Shown here: in pieces, positions 37,003 to 46,598 of the stretch
How the letters are laid out: every line of letters begins with the position of its first letter
Position numbering within the stretch: the first letter of the stretch is position 1
Source: Streptomyces koelreuteriae
Lineage (GTDB): Bacteria > Actinomycetota > Actinomycetes > Streptomycetales > Streptomycetaceae
Direction of reading: 5' to 3'
Length of the DNA: 64,000 bases
Assembly (NCBI RefSeq): GCF_018604545.1
Contig: NZ_CP075896.1
Span: 186,001 to 250,000 of the forward strand
Translations under genes and position numbers: made by a program
The notes under the pieces: generated by a model
Told to the model about the DNA's origin: nothing
What the model saw: the letters and a program-made list of their open reading frames with translations, nothing else
Database searches by the model: none

Positions 37003-38310
37003 ATGTCCATGCCTATATCGGCGTCCCAAGTCTCCGACGTCGCCCGTGAGAACGCCGTCTTCCGCAAGGTCGTACGACGTATCGTCCCCTTCCTCGTCCT
37101 CTGTTACGTCGTCTCCTACCTGGACCGGGTCAACGTCGGCTTCGCGAAGCTGCAGATGTCCGACGACCTGGGATTCAGCGAGGCGGCGTACGGCCTCGGC
37201 GCCGGGCTGTTCTTCATCGGCTACTTCCTCTTCGAGGTGCCGTCGAACCTGATGCTGCAGCGCGTCGGCGCCCGCACCTGGATCGCCCGGATCATGATCA
37301 GCTGGGGCGTCGTCTCGGCGGCGTTCATGTTCGTCCACAACGAGGCGACGTTCTACGTCCTGAGGTTCCTTCTCGGTGCCGCCGAGGCCGGGTTCTATCC
37401 GGGGGTGATCCTGTACTGCACGTACTGGTTCCCGTCGCAGCGTCGTGCCCGGGTGATCGCGATGTTCATGTCCGCCATCCCGGTGGCCGGCATCTTCGGC
37501 AACCCGCTGTCCGGCTGGATCATGGACCGGTTCCAGGGGGTGAACGGCTGGCAGGGCTGGCAGTGGATGTTCCTGCTGGAGGCGATCCCCGCCCTCCTGA
37601 TCGGCGTGGCCACGCTGTTCTACCTCGACAACAGCGTGCGCGACGCGAAGTGGCTCACCGACGAGGAGAAGGACGTCGTCGAGCGGGCGGTCGCCGAGGA
37701 CGCCGCGCACCAGACCGTGCACGGCCGGGTCTGGGACGCCTTCCGCGAGCCGAAGGTGTGGCTGATGTGCTTCATCTACTTCTGCTTCGTGATGGGCCAG
37801 TACGCCCTGACGTTCTGGATGCCGACATTCATCGAGTCCACCGGCATCGAGGGCAATCTCGCGATCGGGGTGCTCAGCGCGGTGCCGTTCCTGGCCGCAC
37901 TCGTCACGATGAACCTGTTCGGACGTTCGGCGGACAAGCGCCGCGAACGCCGCTGGCACCTGGTCGTCCCGAGCCTCATGGGCGCCGTCGGCTTCTCGCT
38001 GGCGGCCGGCTGGGCCGGGTCCACCGCGCTGTCCCTGGTCGCGCTGTCCGTCGCCGCGGCCGGTGTGCTGACCTGCTCGCCGCTGTTCTGGTCGCTCCCC
38101 ACCGCGTTCCTCGGCGGTACGGCGGCCGCGGTCGGCCTCGCCGTGATCAACTCGGTCGGCAACCTCGCCGGCTTCGTCAGTCCCTACATGATCGGCGCGT
38201 TGAAGGACGCCACCGGCTCGACATCGCTCCCGATGTACGTCCTGGCGCTCAGCCTCGTCGTCGGCGCCGCCGCGGTGCTCACCACCGACAAGAAGACCGT
38301 CAACCGCTGA
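37003..38310 (+). CDS. MFS transporter, anion:cation symporter (acid-sugar) type
   Basis: A 435-residue, 12-helix major facilitator with the family stretch SYLDRVNVGFAKLQM in helix 1 and FFIGYFLFEVPSNLML in helix 2, as in hexuronate, galactonate and phthalate permeases. Placed between otnC and otnI, it most likely imports D-erythronate and/or L-threonate with protons. Start MSMPISASQ. Confidence 0.9.
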   Translation: MSMPISASQVSDVARENAVFRKVVRRIVPFLVLCYVVSYLDRVNVGFAKLQMSDDLGFSEAAYGLGAGLFFIGYFLFEVPSNLMLQRVGARTWIARIMISWGVVSAAFMFVHNEATFYVLRFLLGAAEAGFYPGVILYCTYWFPSQRRARVIAMFMSAIPVAGIFGNPLSGWIMDRFQGVNGWQGWQWMFLLEAIPALLIGVATLFYLDNSVRDAKWLTDEEKDVVERAVAEDAAHQTVHGRVWDAFREPKVWLMCFIYFCFVMGQYALTFWMPTFIESTGIEGNLAIGVLSAVPFLAALVTMNLFGRSADKRRERRWHLVVPSLMGAVGFSLAAGWAGSTALSLVALSVAAAGVLTCSPLFWSLPTAFLGGTAAAVGLAVINSVGNLAGFVSPYMIGALKDATGSTSLPMYVLALSLVVGAAAVLTTDKKTVNR

Positions 38311-38343
38311 CCGGTCCCTCCCGGTCGCCTCACAGGAGCCAGC

Positions 38344-39147
38344 ATGCCGAGGTTCGCAGCGAACCTGTCCATGATGTATCCCGAGCACGACTTCCCCGAC
38401 CGCTTCGCCGCGGCCTCGGCGGACGGCTTCAACGCCGTCGAATATCTCTTCCCCTACGCCTACGACAGCACGGAGTTGCGGCTCCGGCTCGACGACCACG
38501 GCCTCGCGCAGGTGCTCTTCAACGCGCCTCCCGGGGCCTGGGAGTCCGGAGAGCGCGGGATCGCGGCGCTGCCCGGGCGCGAGGCCGAGTTCCGCTCCGG
38601 GATCGCCCGGGCGCTCGAGTACGCCGCCGCACTGGACTGCCCGCGGCTGCACGTGATGGCGGGTCTCGTGCCGCCGGACTTGACTCCGAAGGAGCGGGCC
38701 GAGCACCGCGACACCTACCTGGCCAATCTGGAATGGGCGGCGGAGCAGGCCGCCGGGTCGGAGGTCGACATCCTGGTGGAGCCGATCAACGGCCGCGACA
38801 TGCCGGGCTACTTCCTGTCCCGGCAGGCGGAGGCCCACGCGGTGGTACGGGAGGTGGGCGCCCCCAATCTCAAGGTCCAACTCGACCTGTACCACTGCCA
38901 GATCGTCGAAGGCGATCTCACGACGACGCTGCGCCGCGACCTGCCGACCGGCCGGGTCGGTCATCTGCAGATCGCCGGTGTGCCGGACCGTCACGAGCCG
39001 GACAGCGGCGAGCTCGACATCCGGCATCTGTTCGGCGTCGTCGACGACCTGGGCTTCGACGGGTGGATCGGCTGCGAGTACATCCCCCGGGCCGGCACGA
39101 GCGAGGGCCTCGGCTGGCTGAACCACTACCGAGGAGACAGCGCATGA
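38344..39147 (+). CDS. otnI: OtnI, 2-oxo-tetronate isomerase
   Basis: A hydroxypyruvate-isomerase-like TIM-barrel protein of 267 residues. Metal/active-site glutamates are found in [15 protein letters not shown] and [11 protein letters not shown], and the N-terminal [12 protein letters not shown] is typical of the Hyi/OtnI group. It converts 2-oxo- to 3-oxo-tetronate, joining both the threonate and erythronate branches to OtnK. It overlaps denD by 4 nt. Confidence 0.92.
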   Translation: MPRFAANLSMMYPEHDFPDRFAAASADGFNAVEYLFPYAYDSTELRLRLDDHGLAQVLFNAPPGAWESGERGIAALPGREAEFRSGIARALEYAAALDCPRLHVMAGLVPPDLTPKERAEHRDTYLANLEWAAEQAAGSEVDILVEPINGRDMPGYFLSRQAEAHAVVREVGAPNLKVQLDLYHCQIVEGDLTTTLRRDLPTGRVGHLQIAGVPDRHEPDSGELDIRHLFGVVDDLGFDGWIGCEYIPRAGTSEGLGWLNHYRGDSA

Positions 39148-40157
39148 GGATCGTCATCACGGGCGGCTTCGGCTTTCTGGGACGCGAGATCACCGACACC
39201 CTGCTGAGGTCCCGGACGCTCGGTGGTGCGCCGATCGACCGACTGGTGCTCACCGACCGCTTCGTTCCGGCCGAGGCTCCGCAGGCGGCCGATCCCCTGG
39301 TGGAGGTCGTACGGGGCGACCTGGTCGAGTGTCTCGACGAGGTGTTCGCGGAGCCGGTGGACGTGCTGATCCACCTCGCCGCCGCCGTCTCGGCCGAGTG
39401 CGAGGCCGACTTCGACCTCGGGATGAGCGCCAACCTGGACACCACCCGAGCCCTCCTCGAAGCCGCCCGGGCCCAGTCGGCCTCCGGGGGGCCGACGCCG
39501 CGCCTGGTGTTCTCCAGCAGCGTCGCGGTCTACGGTTCCGACCCGGTACTGCCGCTCCCGCCGGTGGTCAGCGAGTCGACCCTGCCCACGCCCCGGTCGA
39601 GCTACGGGATCCAGAAGCTCGTCTGCGAGCAGCTCGTCGCGGACTACACGCGCCGGGGCTTCATCGACGGGCGCGTGGCCCGGCTGATGACCGTGTCCGT
39701 ACGCCCCGGCAAGCCGAACGCCGCCGCCTCCGGCTTTCTGTCGGGCATTGTCCGCGAGCCGCTCGCGGGCCTCCCCGCGATCTGCCCCGTACGCCCCGAC
39801 CTGCGGGTGGCCCTGGCGTCACCGCGGCGCACGGTCGAGGGCATCCTCCGCATCGCCGAAGCCGAGCGCGGCAGCGGGGAGGGCAGGCTCGACGGCGGGC
39901 TGCCCGTCAACCTCCCCGCCCTCACGGTCACGGTCGCCGAGATGCTGGCAACGCTGCGGCGCGTGGCAGGCGACGCCGCGGCCGATCTGGTGACCGTCGC
40001 GCCCGATCCCGACATCGAGGCCGTCGTGGGGTCGTGGCCCTCCGTCTTCGACAACACGCGCGCCGCCGCGCTCGGACTGGGGCCCGATCCGAGCTTCGAA
40101 TCGGTGGTGCGGGACTATCTCGCCGACCACCCCGAAGCGGTCCTGGTCAAGGCGTAG
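39144..40157 (+). CDS. denD: DenD, D-erythronate dehydrogenase
   Basis: An extended short-chain dehydrogenase/epimerase-fold protein of 337 residues with the NAD motif [10 protein letters not shown] and active-site Tyr/Lys in [11 protein letters not shown]. DenD oxidises D-erythronate to 2-oxo-tetronate. Having both DenD and LtnD implies use of two four-carbon acid sugars. It starts at an ATGA overlap with otnI. Confidence 0.92.
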   Translation: MRIVITGGFGFLGREITDTLLRSRTLGGAPIDRLVLTDRFVPAEAPQAADPLVEVVRGDLVECLDEVFAEPVDVLIHLAAAVSAECEADFDLGMSANLDTTRALLEAARAQSASGGPTPRLVFSSSVAVYGSDPVLPLPPVVSESTLPTPRSSYGIQKLVCEQLVADYTRRGFIDGRVARLMTVSVRPGKPNAAASGFLSGIVREPLAGLPAICPVRPDLRVALASPRRTVEGILRIAEAERGSGEGRLDGGLPVNLPALTVTVAEMLATLRRVAGDAAADLVTVAPDPDIEAVVGSWPSVFDNTRAAALGLGPDPSFESVVRDYLADHPEAVLVKA

Positions 40158-40184
40158 TGGACAGCGGGACGACCAGACCCGGCC

Positions 40185-40207
40185 TATAGACTGAAAACCA
40201 TGTTTTC
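40185..40207 (+). promoter_or_regulatory. Leaderless-type promoter with operator over the gntR start codon
   Basis: TATAGA (40185-40190) lies about 10 bp before the ATG, placing transcription start at or next to the start codon. A perfect dyad, GAAAAC and GTTTTC around CAT (40193-40207), covers the start codon itself. This points to autoregulation. No strong -35 is visible at the usual distance; TGGACA at 40158 is 21 bp away. Confidence 0.5.
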
Positions 40208-40946
40208 CAAGGTAAGCGGTCCCGTCCGGCTCGCGGATCAGGTCGCCGCGACCCTCTCGGAGGAGATCGAGTCGGGGCGGCTGGCCGAGGGCGACCGACT
40301 GCCGACCGAGGTCGAGCTGGTCAGGCAGTTGGGCGTCAGCCGCACGGTGGTGCGCGAGGCCCTGTCGCGGCTGCGCAACGCGGGTCTGATCGAACCGCGC
40401 CAGGGCATCGGTGTGTTCGTCCTGCCGCGGCGCACCCGGCCGCTCGACCTGGAGGCCGCCGACACCAAGGCGAAGGTGCTCCAGATCGTGGAGGTGCGCC
40501 GTGCCATGGAGGGTGAGGCGGCCCATATCGCGGCCACCCGGGCCACGCCCCTCGACCTGGCGCGGATGCGTCAGGCCCTGGACGCGATCGACTCGGCGGT
40601 GGCGGCCGGTGGCGACGGCGTGGACGAGGACCTCGCCTTCCACCGGTCCATCGCCGAGTCGACCGGGAACACGGTGATGGTCTCGACCCTGCGGTACCTG
40701 GGCGATGTGTCGCGCAGCGGTATCCGCGTCACACGGGCGAACGAGGCACGCCGGAACGACTTCATCGAAGCCGTCCGGGCGGAGCACCACGCCATCCTCG
40801 CCGCCATCGAGGCCCGCGACCCCGAGGCGGCGCGCACGGCCGCACGCCTCCACATGAACCACGCCGCCGCCCGCCTCCAGGACGCGGACGACGGTTTCTG
40901 GACCGACGCCGAGGACATCGAGGTGGATCTCGACGCCGCTCCCTGA
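40200..40946 (+). CDS. FadR-subfamily GntR regulator of the erythronate-threonate operon
   Basis: A 248-residue regulator with an N-terminal winged helix (GDRLPTEVELVRQLGVSRTV, then VREALSRLRNAGLIE) and a C-terminal FCD domain with His residues suited to bind a metal and carboxylate ligand (HRSIAEST, HHAILAAI). It closes the operon, so an acid-sugar inducer is likely. It has no ribosome site; the promoter geometry suggests a leaderless mRNA of its own besides read-through from denD. Confidence 0.9.
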   Translation: MFSKVSGPVRLADQVAATLSEEIESGRLAEGDRLPTEVELVRQLGVSRTVVREALSRLRNAGLIEPRQGIGVFVLPRRTRPLDLEAADTKAKVLQIVEVRRAMEGEAAHIAATRATPLDLARMRQALDAIDSAVAAGGDGVDEDLAFHRSIAESTGNTVMVSTLRYLGDVSRSGIRVTRANEARRNDFIEAVRAEHHAILAAIEARDPEAARTAARLHMNHAAARLQDADDGFWTDAEDIEVDLDAAP

Positions 40947-40972
40947 CGTGCTCGTACGGCCGGTGGGCCGGG

Positions 40973-42172
40973 TCAGGGGGCTTCGTGGCCGGAGATGCCG
41001 CGGAGGATCTCCTCGGTGTGCTGTCCCAGCAGGGGCGGCGGCAGCAGGTACCGGGCGGGTGTCGCGCTCAGTGCGACAGGGTGCGCGACCTGGCGGGAGG
41101 GCCGGTCTCCTTCAGTGCCGGAGGCGTCGGCGGGGAGGTCGACGATGCCCGGGAGGCCGAGTTCGTGGGCGAAGCCGAACGCCTCGTCCAGGTTGTTGAC
41201 CGGGCCGGCCGGTACTCCGGCGGCCAGCAGGACCGCCGACCAGTGGTCCGCGCCGTCGGTGCTCAGCAGCCGGGTGAGGATCTCCTTCAGTTCGGTGCGG
41301 TGGGCGACGCGGTCGGCGTTGGTCCGGAAGCGGTCGTCGAGGGCTAGACCGGGTTCGCCGGCGACCTCGGCGAGGGCCGCGAACTGCTTGTCGTTGCCCA
41401 CGGCGAGGGCGAGCGGACGGTCGGCGGTCGGGAAGGTCTCGTAGGGGGCGATGCTCGGATGGGCGTTGCCCATCCGGCCCGGGACCACGCCGGCGACGGC
41501 GAACGCCGAGGCCTGGTTGACCATGGCCGACAGCAGGGAGCTGAGCAGGTTCACCTCCACGAGCTGCCCCTCGCCGGTGGTGTCCCGGTGCCGGAGGGCG
41601 GCGAGGATGCCGAGCGAGGCGTGCAGCCCGGTGATCACGTCCACGAGGGCCACACCGGCCTTCACCGGCTCCCCGTGCGCCTCCCCGGTCACGCTCATCA
41701 GGCCTCCGGCGGCCTGTACGAGCAGGTCGTATCCGGGGATCGACGCGCCCGGGCCGCTGCCGAAGCCGCTGATCGAGCAGTAGATCAGCTCCGGGCGCCG
41801 GGCACGGAGTTCGTCGTGGCCGAGGCCCAGCCGCTCCATCGTGCCGGGCCGGAAGTTCTCCACGACCACGTCGCACTCGGCGACCAGGGCCCGCGCCTGT
41901 TCGCGGCCGGTGTCCGTGGCCAGGTCCAGGGTGACCGACCTCTTGTTCCGGTTCACGCTCAGGTAGTAGGTCGACGTACCGTCGTGGTCCGCCGGAGGCC
42001 GCCAGGCCCGGGTGTCGTCCCCGGTGCCCGGCCGCTCGATCTTGACCACGTCGGCGCCCAGGTCGGCGAGGAGCATGGTGGCGTAGGGTCCCGCGAGAAC
42101 CCGGGAGAAGTCGGCGATGCGCACGCCACCCAGTGCGCCCCGTCCGTCCGGCCTGTTGTCCTGGGTGCTCAC
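40973..42172 (-). CDS. CaiB/BaiF-family (type III) CoA transferase
   Basis: A 399-residue class III CoA transferase. Signature parts: RIADFSRVLAGPYATMLLADLGADVVKIE, here cited by its ends RIADFS and VVKIE, and the nucleophile Asp in IPGYDLLVQAAGG. Members move CoA between carboxylic acids such as succinate, oxalate or mesaconate; this one's substrate is unknown. I start at GTG (42170-42172), preceded by GAGAGGAGGG. It converges on the GntR gene. Confidence 0.88.
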   Translation of the reverse strand: MSTQDNRPDGRGALGGVRIADFSRVLAGPYATMLLADLGADVVKIERPGTGDDTRAWRPPADHDGTSTYYLSVNRNKRSVTLDLATDTGREQARALVAECDVVVENFRPGTMERLGLGHDELRARRPELIYCSISGFGSGPGASIPGYDLLVQAAGGLMSVTGEAHGEPVKAGVALVDVITGLHASLGILAALRHRDTTGEGQLVEVNLLSSLLSAMVNQASAFAVAGVVPGRMGNAHPSIAPYETFPTADRPLALAVGNDKQFAALAEVAGEPGLALDDRFRTNADRVAHRTELKEILTRLLSTDGADHWSAVLLAAGVPAGPVNNLDEAFGFAHELGLPGIVDLPADASGTEGDRPSRQVAHPVALSATPARYLLPPPLLGQHTEEILRGISGHEAP

Positions 42173-42292
42173 GCACCCTCCTCTCTGGTCATCCCGCCCG
42201 GCCATGCGGAGCGGGTTGCCCGGCCCTGCCCGTGACTACGATCGGAGGCCTGTGAGCAGACCACCGACGCCTGTGAGAGAGCAAGTTTCCTG

Positions 42293-43510
42293 ATGGACCT
42301 GGCCACCCGCCGACGCCGAACCGCGCTGTTCCTCTTCTTTCTCATACCCGGCCTGTCGATCTCCTCGTGGGTCACCCGGACGCCCGACATCCGGGACCAA
42401 CTCGATGTCTCGACGGCGCAGATGGGCATCGTCCTGTTCGGGCTGTCCGTCGGCTCGATGATCGGCATTCTCGGTTCGGGAACGCTCGTGGCGAGGTTCG
42501 GCACCCGGCCCGTCATGGGCGTCGCGACGGTGCTGATCATCGCGAGCATGGCCGTCATCGGCGGCGGGACGATGCTCTCCTCCGCCCCCGCGACCACCGC
42601 CGGGCTGTTCCTCTTCGGGGCCGGTATGGGCGGTGGGGAGGTGGCGATCAACATCGACGGTGCCGATGTCGAGCGGATCACGGGGCGGACGGTCCTGCCC
42701 ACGCTCCATGGGTTCTTCAGCCTGGGCACCGTCGTGGGGGCCGCGTTCGGCATTCTGTGCACCGCTGTCTCCTGGCCTGTGCAGTGGCATCTGACCGGTA
42801 TGGCCGCCGTCACGGCGGTCATGTTCGCCTACGCCTTCCGCGCCATTCCCCACGCCGTCGGCAAGACCCGGGGCGACGGCGGCTCACGGCCCGACGCGGG
42901 GGCCGCGCCGGCCGAGTCGCGGGTCTGGAAGGACCCGCGACTGCTGCTGATCGGCGGTGTCATCCTGGCCATGGCACTGGCGGAGGGTTCCGCCAACGAC
43001 TGGCTGCCCCTGCTCATGGTGGACGGCCACGGCATGGACCCCGCCCTGGGGTCGGCCGTCTACACGGGCTTCGCCGCCGCCATGACGATCGGCCGTTTCG
43101 CGGGCGGACTCCTCATCGACCGGATCGGCCGCGCCCCCGTCGTCCGGGCCAGTGCCGTCTGCGCGACGCTGGGCATCTCCGTCGTCGTCTTCGCCGACTC
43201 GGCCGTCCTCGCGGGGGCCGCCGTTCTTCTCTGGGGCCTGGGAGCCTCGCTCGGCTTCCCGGTCACCCTCTCGGCGGCCGGTGACTCCGGGCCCGACTCG
43301 GCCGCGCGCGTCAGCCTGGTGGCGATGATCGGCTACGTCGCGTTCCTCGTCGGGCCCCCGTGTCTCGGTTTCCTCGGCGAGCACTACGGGCTGCGCGTCG
43401 CCATGGTCGTCGTCCTCGCCTTCACCGCCGTGGCGATCGTCCTCGCGCCCGCCGTCGGCAAACGCTCCACCACGGCCTCACCGGCCACCGAGCCGGCGGC
43501 ACGGCCGTGA
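42293..43510 (+). CDS. MFS transporter (YbjJ-like)
   Basis: A 405-residue, 12-helix major facilitator. Helix 1 contains FFLIPGLSISSWVTRTPDI, and the pattern GTLVARFGTRPVMG between helices 2 and 3 is the usual MFS loop. This subgroup is often annotated as a drug or sugar exporter; substrate unknown. It is divergent from the CoA-transferase gene and converges on the ABC exporter gene with a 20-bp gap. The 120-bp upstream region holds two GCCTGTGAG copies. Confidence 0.85.
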   Translation: MDLATRRRRTALFLFFLIPGLSISSWVTRTPDIRDQLDVSTAQMGIVLFGLSVGSMIGILGSGTLVARFGTRPVMGVATVLIIASMAVIGGGTMLSSAPATTAGLFLFGAGMGGGEVAINIDGADVERITGRTVLPTLHGFFSLGTVVGAAFGILCTAVSWPVQWHLTGMAAVTAVMFAYAFRAIPHAVGKTRGDGGSRPDAGAAPAESRVWKDPRLLLIGGVILAMALAEGSANDWLPLLMVDGHGMDPALGSAVYTGFAAAMTIGRFAGGLLIDRIGRAPVVRASAVCATLGISVVVFADSAVLAGAAVLLWGLGASLGFPVTLSAAGDSGPDSAARVSLVAMIGYVAFLVGPPCLGFLGEHYGLRVAMVVVLAFTAVAIVLAPAVGKRSTTASPATEPAARP

Positions 43511-43530
43511 GCGCGTGAAGGCGGCGGGCC

Positions 43531-45420
43531 TCACCGGTCCTGTGACAGGGAGAGGAGTTCCGCGAAGAGCCCTCCGGCGTTCGCCAGTTCCTCGTACGTG
43601 CCCTGCTCGATGACCCGGCCCTGGTCCATGACGAGGATGCGGTCGGCGAGCCTGGTGTTCTCGAGTTGGTGGGTGACGACGATCGTCATGCGCTCGGCGG
43701 CGACGCGCTTGATCTCCAGGAAGATGGCGTGCTCACCACGGGCGTCCATCTGCGAGGTCGGTTCGTCCAGGATCAGCAGCGGGGTCCGCCGGTAGAGGAC
43801 GCGGCCGCACGCGAGGCGCTGCCACTGCCCGCCGGACAACTCGGCGCCGCCCCACAGCTCCTTGGCGAGCAGGGTGTCGAGCCCCTCGGGCAGTTTCTCG
43901 ATCGCCTCGCGCATGCCGACGGCGTCGACGACGTCCCACACCGGTGCGTCGTCGTCCGTCCGAGGCTGGCCCAGGGTGATGTTCTCCCGGGCACGCAGGG
44001 GCCAGCAGGCGAAGTTCTGCGGGACGAGCGCGGTGCGGTCCCACACGGCGTCCTGATCGGCCTGGGCGAGGTCGATGTCGTCCCACAGGACACGGCCCTT
44101 GTCGGCGAGCAGGATGCCGGTGATGAGCTTCGTCAGAGTCGACTTGCCCGAGCCGTTCTCGCCCACGACGGCCAGGATCTCGCCGCGGCGCAGCGTGAGC
44201 GACACTCCCGCGACGGCGGGTTCCTCCTTGCCCGGGTAGTGGTACACGACCTCGTCGAGGCGGATCTGGTCCACGCGTTCCGGGATCGTCGATTCCCCGC
44301 GCCTGGGGGCGCGTTCCCGCGCCAGGTCGAGGAAGGAGCGCATGTCGGCGAGGTAGAGCGAGGTGTGGAACAGGGCGGCGCCGTGGATGACGAACTGGGA
44401 CAGGGCGGCCAGTGTGGTCTGGACGGCGATCACAGCGGTGGCCGCGACGGGCAGGGCGATCCGGCCGGTGGCGGCCAGCCAGGCGAGGGTGGACCAGGTG
44501 CACAGCAGGAAGATGCCGCCCAGGGCGCCGGCGCCCAGGGTGATGTGCAGCATGCGCGGCGCGGCGGTCAGGGTGCGCTGGTCGATCCGGTCGGACAGGG
44601 CGCGGTACCAGTAGGTGAGGTAGCCGGTCATGCCGTTGGCGCGGACCTCGTCGCCGAAGCGGGAGTAGGTGGCCCACCAGCGCATCATGGAACGCACGTT
44701 GCGGTCGGCGAGGTTGAGGTAGTGGGTCTCGTAGTCGACGCGTGCGGACAGGACGGCTCCGGCGCCTGCCGGGAGAACGGCCAGCAGGAGCAGCGGAAGC
44801 AGCAGCGGGTGCAGGGTCGTGACCACGCCGCTCGCGGCCATCATGCGGATCAGGGCGGACATGAACCGCTGGGCGTCCTGCACCATCAGCCGGGTGCGGG
44901 TGACGCCGATCTCGGCGGCCTCCTGCCGGTCGGCGAATCCGTCCTCGCCGTAGGCGCTCGACTCCACGCGGCACACGGCGGTCACGAGCGCGATGTCCGC
45001 CTCGGTCATCAGCAGCGGGGTGATCCTGCCGTCGGCGTACGCGGCCAGGGCGCTGCTGACGCGGCCGATGGCGGCGGCCACCGTCACGACGATCAGGGCG
45101 GGCAGCGCGGCGTGCAGGCGTTCGGACACGGTGCCGGTGCCGAGGATGTGGGTCATGGCCTGTGCGGTGAAGGCCAGGACGACGGCGGCCGCGGTGCCGG
45201 TGAGCAACTGGCAGGCCAGAAGCAGCACGACACCGGGCCTGTCGACGGCCCACGCCATCCGGGCGGTGTGTACGAGGACGGACGGCAGTCGTCGGCACAT
45301 CGCGGTGAAACCGGCGTCTGCCAGCGGGTTCTTGCCGAACTTGCCCTCGAAGTTGATGGTGGCCGGTGGTGGAGGGGGCGGCGTCTTCGCTTCGTCGGTC
45401 GAGGTGTCAGTCACAGTCAC
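43531..45420 (-). CDS. ABC exporter, fused membrane and ATPase domains
   Basis: A 629-residue type I half-exporter: about six helices over residues 55-340, then an ATPase with Walker A GENGSGKST, signature LSGGQWQRLACG, Walker B LLILDEPT and H-loop VVTHQ. The N-terminus has a proline run. I start at GTG (45418-45420) because GAGGAGGG abuts the earlier ATG too closely. Similar exporters sit in peptide natural-product clusters, but no precursor or modifying gene is seen beside it. Substrate unknown. Confidence 0.88.
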   Translation of the reverse strand: MTVTDTSTDEAKTPPPPPPATINFEGKFGKNPLADAGFTAMCRRLPSVLVHTARMAWAVDRPGVVLLLACQLLTGTAAAVVLAFTAQAMTHILGTGTVSERLHAALPALIVVTVAAAIGRVSSALAAYADGRITPLLMTEADIALVTAVCRVESSAYGEDGFADRQEAAEIGVTRTRLMVQDAQRFMSALIRMMAASGVVTTLHPLLLPLLLLAVLPAGAGAVLSARVDYETHYLNLADRNVRSMMRWWATYSRFGDEVRANGMTGYLTYWYRALSDRIDQRTLTAAPRMLHITLGAGALGGIFLLCTWSTLAWLAATGRIALPVAATAVIAVQTTLAALSQFVIHGAALFHTSLYLADMRSFLDLARERAPRRGESTIPERVDQIRLDEVVYHYPGKEEPAVAGVSLTLRRGEILAVVGENGSGKSTLTKLITGILLADKGRVLWDDIDLAQADQDAVWDRTALVPQNFACWPLRARENITLGQPRTDDDAPVWDVVDAVGMREAIEKLPEGLDTLLAKELWGGAELSGGQWQRLACGRVLYRRTPLLILDEPTSQMDARGEHAIFLEIKRVAAERMTIVVTHQLENTRLADRILVMDQGRVIEQGTYEELANAGGLFAELLSLSQDR

Positions 45421-45676
45421 CTGCATCCCTCCTCAGGGTCGATGCCGCGCCTGGGTGGCTCGGCGGTGCACGGCATAACGACCCGGACCGGGAATCGAAC
45501 GCGAGCGATTCCGGACGCGTACGGCCCCGGACGCGGCAAGGGCTCGGACGCGTGAACGCCGCGCTGAAGCCGCCGTCGGGCGGCCGGAGTTGTCCGAAAC
45601 ACCGGTGTCTGAAACGCGAGTGACGGATGGGGTTCGAGGATTTCCGTCGTGTGTCTCAGGGCTCCCGTGACGGGGA

Positions 45677-46462
45677 TCAGCGAAGCGCGTCGACCGCGTA
45701 CAGGACGCCGAGCGCCGTCGCCAGAGTGCCGAGGACGAGGCGGAGCAGGGGCTCGGGCAGGCGGGGCTGGAGGCGGGCTCCGAGGTAGCCGCCGAGGAGG
45801 CCCCCGAGGCCGCAGGACAGGCCGAGGAACCAGTCGGGGGCGATGCTGCCGCTGTGGGCCAGGGACAGCAGGGCGTAGGTGCAGGCGCCGATCAGCGAGG
45901 TGGCGAAGGTGGAGGCGAGTGCGGCCGGGGCGACCTTGGAGACGGGGACACCGCGTCCGACCAGGACGGGGCCGAGGATCGAGCCGCCGCCGATGCCGTA
46001 GATGCCGCCCACCACGCCGACCACGAGGGCAAAGGAGGTGACCGTCCGGGGCGACGGCTCGGGCCGCCGGATCTCGCGGGGCGCGGGGCGCAGGGTCCGG
46101 GTGATGAGCCAGACGCCGAGCGGCAGCATCAGCGCGGCGACCAGGAGGCGGAAGACGCCCGGGCCCGGAAGGGCGAACACCCGGATGACCGCGCCGAGGA
46201 CGACCCCGGGCAGGGTGCCCAGCACCAGGCGGCGGACGAGCGGTCCCGCCAGGGCGCCGTCGCGTCGGTAGCGCAGCAGGGCGCCGGGGCCCGCCACCAC
46301 GTTGTAGAGCAGGTTCGTGGGCGTGACAGCCGGGTCGGGCACGGCGAAGACGCTGAGCTGCACCGGAAGCAGGAACACCGCCCCGGAGACGCCGACCGGC
46401 GCGGTCACCACGGCTATGAGCATCCCGGCCGCGAGGCCTGCCGCCCCCAGTTCCCACGCCAC
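45677..46462 (-). CDS. TauE/SafE-family membrane permease
   Basis: A 261-residue protein with about eight helices and the two internal half-repeats typical of TauE/SafE (DUF81) permeases; GGIYGIGGGSILGP is the conserved glycine-rich turn. Family members export sulfite or sulfo-compounds, or move other small anions. Start is taken as GTG (46460-46462), VAWELGAAG; the frame stays open upstream but lacks hydrophobic or family-like sequence. The 256 bp between it and the ABC exporter gene hold no gene that I can support. Confidence 0.82.
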   Translation of the reverse strand: MAWELGAAGLAAGMLIAVVTAPVGVSGAVFLLPVQLSVFAVPDPAVTPTNLLYNVVAGPGALLRYRRDGALAGPLVRRLVLGTLPGVVLGAVIRVFALPGPGVFRLLVAALMLPLGVWLITRTLRPAPREIRRPEPSPRTVTSFALVVGVVGGIYGIGGGSILGPVLVGRGVPVSKVAPAALASTFATSLIGACTYALLSLAHSGSIAPDWFLGLSCGLGGLLGGYLGARLQPRLPEPLLRLVLGTLATALGVLYAVDALR

Positions 46463-46579
46463 CCGATGCCCCCGTGCTGCCTGTCCCGCCCGGCTTTCCG
46501 GCGACAGCGTAGATCGCGAACCCTCCGCCGCCCGGTTCCAGGGCGCTGAAACCGTCGTGAAACCGCGCTGAATGCGCCC

Positions 46580-46598
46580 TGCCGCAAGCTCTGCGGCA
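46580..46598 (+). promoter_or_regulatory. TGCCGCA/TGCGGCA dyad touching the start codon of the DrrA-like gene
   Basis: A perfect 7-bp inverted repeat with a 5-bp centre ends on the A of the ATG. No ribosome site is visible, so it could be an operator of a leaderless transcript or a translation-blocking hairpin. Confidence 0.35.

Noticed and set aside
45478-45505. A tRNA-like T-arm look-alike: on the minus strand GTTCGATTCCCGG near 45490.
   Set aside because: The flanking bases do not pair as a T-stem and no acceptor, D or anticodon arms are present. At most it could be a chance similarity or an old att fragment.
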